Of a stretch of DNA of 44,889 nt, positions 41,746 to 44,889 are shown one piece after another. The stretch is taken from positions 11,596 to 56,484 of the forward strand of contig PAZC01000020.1 of the NCBI GenBank assembly GCA_002716045.1, in the 5' to 3' direction. Both the position numbers and the translations under genes were made by a program. The notes beneath the pieces were generated by a model. That model ran no database searches and had not been told where the DNA came from. It worked only from the letters and a program-made list of their open reading frames with translations. How positions within the stretch are numbered: the stretch's first letter is position 1; each line of letters opens with the position of its first letter. This stretch comes from Opitutia bacterium (GTDB taxonomy: Bacteria > Verrucomicrobiota > Verrucomicrobiia > Opitutales > Seribacteraceae).

Positions 41746-42888
41746 ATGGGATGGAAACGGAACCTAATGGAAAGCCTGCTGGAAACAGCGAGTAGGTTCG
41801 TGCCCAACGTTGCTCCCTCGAATGCTGCTTCATTTCGTTCTATCTTCGTTTTGCGGAATAATGATCTGGGCGACTTGCTCGGAGTAACACCTATGTTCGA
41901 GGCGTTGAAGAAGGCATGGCCAGATTGCTGCATTGGAGTGGGCGTGGGCGACTGGGCTCGCCCCATGCTCGAAAACAATCCTTGGGTGGATGAAATGCTG
42001 CCTATTAACGCACCTTGGCACAACAAAGCGATAAAAAGACAGGGGCTCCTGTCCGGGTTGGGGTACGCCTTGTTTTCTTCGGAAGTGAAAGCATTGGCCC
42101 AAAGACGCTTTGATGCCGGGTTGGACCCACTGGGCAGCCAGCTTGGCTCTCTACTGTTGATGCGATCTCGCATTCCAACCCGAATTGGCGTCAAAGGGTA
42201 TGCAGGCGGTCATTCCGCGTGTAGTTCGTATATTCAATTCGACGAAAATCGACATATTGGAAAGGCTGCCTTGGAGTCCGCCAAGATGCTGGAAGCAAAA
42301 ATCGATAACATCGAAACCAAGCCACAACTCTTTCTTTCGCCTGAGGAAGAAGCTATAGGAGAACGAGCATGGGACTCTTCCAAAGAACGCCATCGAGTAA
42401 TAATCGCACCTGGAGCGGGGTTTGCTGAAAAACGTTGGCCACTGGAAAACTTCATCTTGTTAGCTAAACGAATTTCCGAAGAATCTTCCACCGAGATCGT
42501 GATTCTGGGGAGCAAGGAAGATGCCGAGGACGGCTCTCGGATAGAAGAAGTCATGAACCCCGCGGCGGCAAAAAATGATTCCAAAGTGACGAATTTATGC
42601 GGAAAGACTGATTTAAGAGAAACCTTTGCCATAACCTCCAAGTGCAATGCGGTGATTTCGAACACCAGCTTGCTGATGCACGTAGCCGGCGCATTTTCGA
42701 AGCCCAATCTCGTTCTGCTCGGACCGTGGTATGATTCCGCTAAGTTGCACGCAAAGCAATGGGGGCATGAAAAAACGATTGTGGCAGGACGCGAAACAGA
42801 TGGGGGAGTCAAAGATTTGACGCCTCCTGAAGAGGCTTACGATTTGTTTCGGGAATGCGTTGAAGACCGACCCGTTTCTCAAAATTAA
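41746..42888 (+). CDS. GT9-family glycosyltransferase (heptosyltransferase-like)
   Basis: A 380-residue GT-B enzyme. The N-terminal FVLRNNDLGDLLGVTP (34-49) is the variant of the GT9 first strand and loop; the C-terminus has APGAGFAEKRWPLENF (about 222-237), ISNTSLLMHVAGAF and LLGPW as in the heptosyltransferase donor domain. It is likely to add heptose or a related sugar to LPS at the inner face of the membrane. The second GT9 in the window (12754) is quite different, so they probably have different acceptors. The next gene starts 29 bases inside its 3' end. Confidence 0.83.
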   Translation: MGWKRNLMESLLETASRFVPNVAPSNAASFRSIFVLRNNDLGDLLGVTPMFEALKKAWPDCCIGVGVGDWARPMLENNPWVDEMLPINAPWHNKAIKRQGLLSGLGYALFSSEVKALAQRRFDAGLDPLGSQLGSLLLMRSRIPTRIGVKGYAGGHSACSSYIQFDENRHIGKAALESAKMLEAKIDNIETKPQLFLSPEEEAIGERAWDSSKERHRVIIAPGAGFAEKRWPLENFILLAKRISEESSTEIVILGSKEDAEDGSRIEEVMNPAAAKNDSKVTNLCGKTDLRETFAITSKCNAVISNTSLLMHVAGAFSKPNLVLLGPWYDSAKLHAKQWGHEKTIVAGRETDGGVKDLTPPEEAYDLFRECVEDRPVSQN

Positions 42889-44041
42889 AATTTGCTTCAT
42901 AACAGGTAGTTTATCTGCCGGAAAAACTGGTGTGGGGGATTATACGCTCTTGCTGGCGGAGGCTTGTCGCGGCAAAGGAATGACTTGCCACACTTTGGGT
43001 CTGCATGACCCGCAGGTAGAAGGTCGGGTCGAAGATGGTCATTCCCTGTGCCTTTCTCCTGATTTGCCATGGAAAGAAAGGCTGCATGCTGCAAAGGAAT
43101 GGCTGGACCTTTTGAACCCTGACTGGATTAGCCTTCAATTTGTTCCTTACGCCTTCCACTCGCGCGGTCTGTTTCGTAATTTCCTGAATACATTCCCGCA
43201 ACTCCTCCAAAACCGAAAGCTACACATCATGTTTCACGAAATTTGGATTGGTGAATTCCCCGGTTCTCCTTGGGTGCAAAAGGCAGTCGGTTTCCTCCAG
43301 AAAAGATATATTGCGAAATTGCTTGAGACCACAAAACCTCGATTCGTTAATCATTCATGCGCAGGTTCCCAAGTTCGCTTACAGGGCGCGGGCATTGATT
43401 CCTCTCACCTTCCCATCTTCGGCAATGTTCCGCCAGTGGAGAAAGCCAATCCAAGGGAATTCCTTGAATTAATGAGCCATGCTGGCTTGACGCTGTCCTT
43501 GGATGAACGCTCCGAATGGTGGTTCGTTGGATTCTTCGGGAGCATACATGATGATTGGCAAGTTGAGCCTTCGCTAGCCCCAATACTCGAAGCGGCAGAT
43601 CAACTAGGAAAGAAAATTGCCGTTCTAAGTCTGGGTCGCTTGGGAAAAACAGTGCGCAAGTGGGAGGAAATCCGAAAGTACCAAGAGAACAAAGTGAAAT
43701 GGGTGGAAATCGGCGAACTTGACCCCGAGGATATGTCTTTGTGTCTGCATGGCCTGGACTATGGATTAACTTCCACTCCGTGGGACCTCGTTGGGAAAAG
43801 TGGAGCAATCGCTGCAATGGTCGAACATGGGACACCGGTTCTGGTGAGCGTCGAGGGAGGGACCAAGGATGCTCCGCTTGTCATAGGCGAACCGTATCGC
43901 CAATTAATTCACCGTGCCGACAAAGGCCTTCGTGACGCTTTGGTATCCGGTTTGCCGAAAGCATCTCCAAGAGAAAGCCTGAGTGCGGTAGCTGATCTTT
44001 TTGTAGAGCAACTAAACGAAAACGAGAAAGAAGTAGCATGA
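42860..44041 (+). CDS. GT4-type glycosyltransferase
   Basis: A 393-residue GT-B enzyme. CFITGSLSAGKTGVGDYT (12-29) holds the GxGDYT loop of the same GT4 branch as the gene at 9101. The donor domain contains WWFVGFFGSIHDDW and a C-terminal GAIAAMVEHGTPVLVSVEGG. The GSLSAGKTG stretch looks like a P-loop by chance but lies in the acceptor domain of a GT-B fold. TTG 42860 is the start that keeps this domain whole; it overlaps the GT9 gene by 29 bases. It overlaps the acetyltransferase gene by four bases. Confidence 0.8.
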   Translation: MKTDPFLKIKICFITGSLSAGKTGVGDYTLLLAEACRGKGMTCHTLGLHDPQVEGRVEDGHSLCLSPDLPWKERLHAAKEWLDLLNPDWISLQFVPYAFHSRGLFRNFLNTFPQLLQNRKLHIMFHEIWIGEFPGSPWVQKAVGFLQKRYIAKLLETTKPRFVNHSCAGSQVRLQGAGIDSSHLPIFGNVPPVEKANPREFLELMSHAGLTLSLDERSEWWFVGFFGSIHDDWQVEPSLAPILEAADQLGKKIAVLSLGRLGKTVRKWEEIRKYQENKVKWVEIGELDPEDMSLCLHGLDYGLTSTPWDLVGKSGAIAAMVEHGTPVLVSVEGGTKDAPLVIGEPYRQLIHRADKGLRDALVSGLPKASPRESLSAVADLFVEQLNENEKEVA

Positions 44042-44607
44042 AACTTTGGCATAAAATGCTCTTTCGCGGACATGACTGGGCGGATCGTCTCACTGTCCAA
44101 ATCTGGCGCAGAATAAAATGGCGTTTGAGCGGTGCCATCATTGGAGGAGGGACTAGAATCCCTCGAATGTGGGCCAACTGGCCACACCAAGTCAGGATTG
44201 GTGGAAATTGCGTGCTGGAACCGGGCATTCGGTTCAAGTTTGACGGACCGTGGGCACCTGGTCCCAGCATCGAGATCGGGAACGAAACTTTTCTGGGAAC
44301 CAATGTGGAATTCAACGTCCAAGGCAAAGTAACCATAGGTTCAAAGTGCTTGGTGGGCGCAGGTTGCCGTTTCATTGATCATGACCACGGCATTGAACGG
44401 GATACTCCCATAGGGGATCAGTCCTGCGAAATTGCGACCATTGCGATTAAGGAAGATGTTTGGCTAGGAGCAAACGTGATGATTCTGAAAGGAGTTACCA
44501 TTGGTCAGGGGGCTGTGATTGGCGCAGGCGCCGTGGTGAGGTCGAACGTACCAGCCAAGGAAATCTGGGCAGGCGTACCAGCTCGAAAAATAAGTGATCG
44601 ATCTTGA
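44038..44607 (+). CDS. Hexapeptide-repeat O-acetyltransferase (WcaF-like)
   Basis: A 189-residue left-handed beta-helix protein of the WcaF/NodL type, with RIPRMWANWPHQVRIGG early, hexapeptide turns through the middle, FIDHDHGIERD (about 112-122) with the active-site histidine, and a C-terminal GVPARKI. The likely activity is O-acetylation of a sugar with acetyl-CoA. Position after a GT4 suggests it acts on the sugar that enzyme adds. It starts with an ATGA overlap and ends six bases before the next gene. Confidence 0.82.
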   Translation: MKLWHKMLFRGHDWADRLTVQIWRRIKWRLSGAIIGGGTRIPRMWANWPHQVRIGGNCVLEPGIRFKFDGPWAPGPSIEIGNETFLGTNVEFNVQGKVTIGSKCLVGAGCRFIDHDHGIERDTPIGDQSCEIATIAIKEDVWLGANVMILKGVTIGQGAVIGAGAVVRSNVPAKEIWAGVPARKISDRS

Positions 44608-44613
44608 GCCTTG

Positions 44614-44889
44614 ATGACTAACCCCGCTCCCATCCGTCTGCTTGTTGCTGACGAACTGCCCTATTCCCATGGGGTCGAGAACGTCAGTGTGGCCTTGGTA
44701 ATGGAATTCTTGGAACTCGTTGAAGGAGTTACTTGGGTAACGAAAAGACCTTCTCGTGCGCGCGAACTGAAGAAACGCTTGCCGAATGCCAAAAACTTAA
44801 ACTTCGCTTCCCTGTTTCCTGCAGAACCTGCAAACCAAACCAACGACAAGCCATCCCCTTCACTGAATTGGAAGAGGATGGTGAAACGA
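44614..44889 (+). CDS. GT4-type glycosyltransferase, N-terminal fragment
   Basis: The open frame runs to the end of the window (92 codons visible). RLLVADELPYSHGVENVSV (8-26) and VTWVTKRPSRARELKKRLP (38-56) line up with the start of the GT4 enzyme at 11486 (RILVPDAQSFHGGVETVTT and VTWVLPPHRQKTFRRALG), so a GT4 acceptor domain is likely. The ATG at 44614 is six bases after the previous stop; a TTG at 44611 is also in frame. The catalytic domain lies outside the window. Confidence 0.65.
   Translation, partial: MTNPAPIRLLVADELPYSHGVENVSVALVMEFLELVEGVTWVTKRPSRARELKKRLPNAKNLNFASLFPAEPANQTNDKPSPSLNWKRMVKR

Noticed and set aside
42234-42812. 192-codon - strand frame
   Set aside because: It is antisense to the conserved GT9 gene at 41746, and its Ser-rich translation matches nothing recognisable.
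42893-42940. P-loop-like GSLSAGKTG in the GT4 at 42860
   Set aside because: It lacks a following Walker B and ATPase context and sits in the glycine-rich loop of a GT-B acceptor domain.
1-44889. Search for CRISPR arrays, tRNA, rRNA, transposases and integrases
   Set aside because: No regularly spaced repeats, no cloverleaf-like or rRNA sequence and no mobile element protein could be recognised in reading the window.

Overview
This window is one continuous surface-glycan biosynthesis locus. It holds 46 protein genes, the first and last of them cut by the window edges. All but one lie on the + strand, most overlapping their neighbour by 1-4 bases or separated by fewer than 60. No rRNA, tRNA, CRISPR array, transposase, integrase or phage gene was seen. 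The content is about 17 glycosyltransferases (seven GT4-type, six GT2-type, two GT9-type, one GT11-like, one exostosin/GT47-like), a DUF115-type protein, ten SAM-dependent methyltransferases (four FkbM-type), three DegT-type sugar aminotransferases, two SDR epimerases, a Gfo/Idh/MocA dehydrogenase, two hexapeptide acyltransferases, a SIS-domain isomerase, a cupin, an MBOAT acyltransferase with an SGNH partner, a second SGNH hydrolase, and five large polytopic membrane proteins.

The host looks like a Gram-negative bacterium of moderate G+C: GT9 (heptosyltransferase-type) and WaaE-type enzymes, an AlgI/AlgJ-like pair and WecE/Wbp-like sugar enzymes fit LPS or exopolysaccharide synthesis. The mix resembles loci of marine Verrucomicrobiota or related phyla, but no phylogenetic marker is present, so this is only a guess. 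Most genes lack a clear Shine-Dalgarno sequence and about ten appear to start at TTG or GTG.

Layout: (1) 1-7259: a partial membrane protein, SIS isomerase, methyltransferases, a DUF115 protein, a WecE-like aminotransferase and a GT2. (2) 7341-19091: membrane proteins, GT4/GT9/GT2 enzymes, a sugar C-methyltransferase and two tandem SDR epimerases. (3) 19113-20126: the only - strand gene, a polytopic membrane protein that breaks the locus and creates a divergent intergenic region. (4) 20268-23729: a WbpE/WbpD/WbpB-like set (aminotransferase, N-acetyltransferase, dehydrogenase) pointing to an acylamino uronic acid. (5) 23810-36561: a membrane protein, GTs, a cupin next to a perosamine-synthase-like aminotransferase, and an SGNH hydrolase. 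(6) 36561-38507: a clearly AT-rich island with an exostosin-like GT and an FkbM methyltransferase. (7) 38517-44889: the MBOAT/SGNH acylation pair, FkbM, GT9, GT4, acetyltransferase and the start of another GT4.

Together the genes would make several modified sugars (4-amino-, 3-amino- or acylamino-, C-methylated, epimerised), assemble them into a long or branched heteroglycan, and decorate it with O-methyl and O-acyl groups. No Wzx flippase, recognisable Wzy polymerase, ABC exporter, chain-length regulator or priming transferase is visible, so export must be encoded outside the window or by one of the unassigned membrane proteins.
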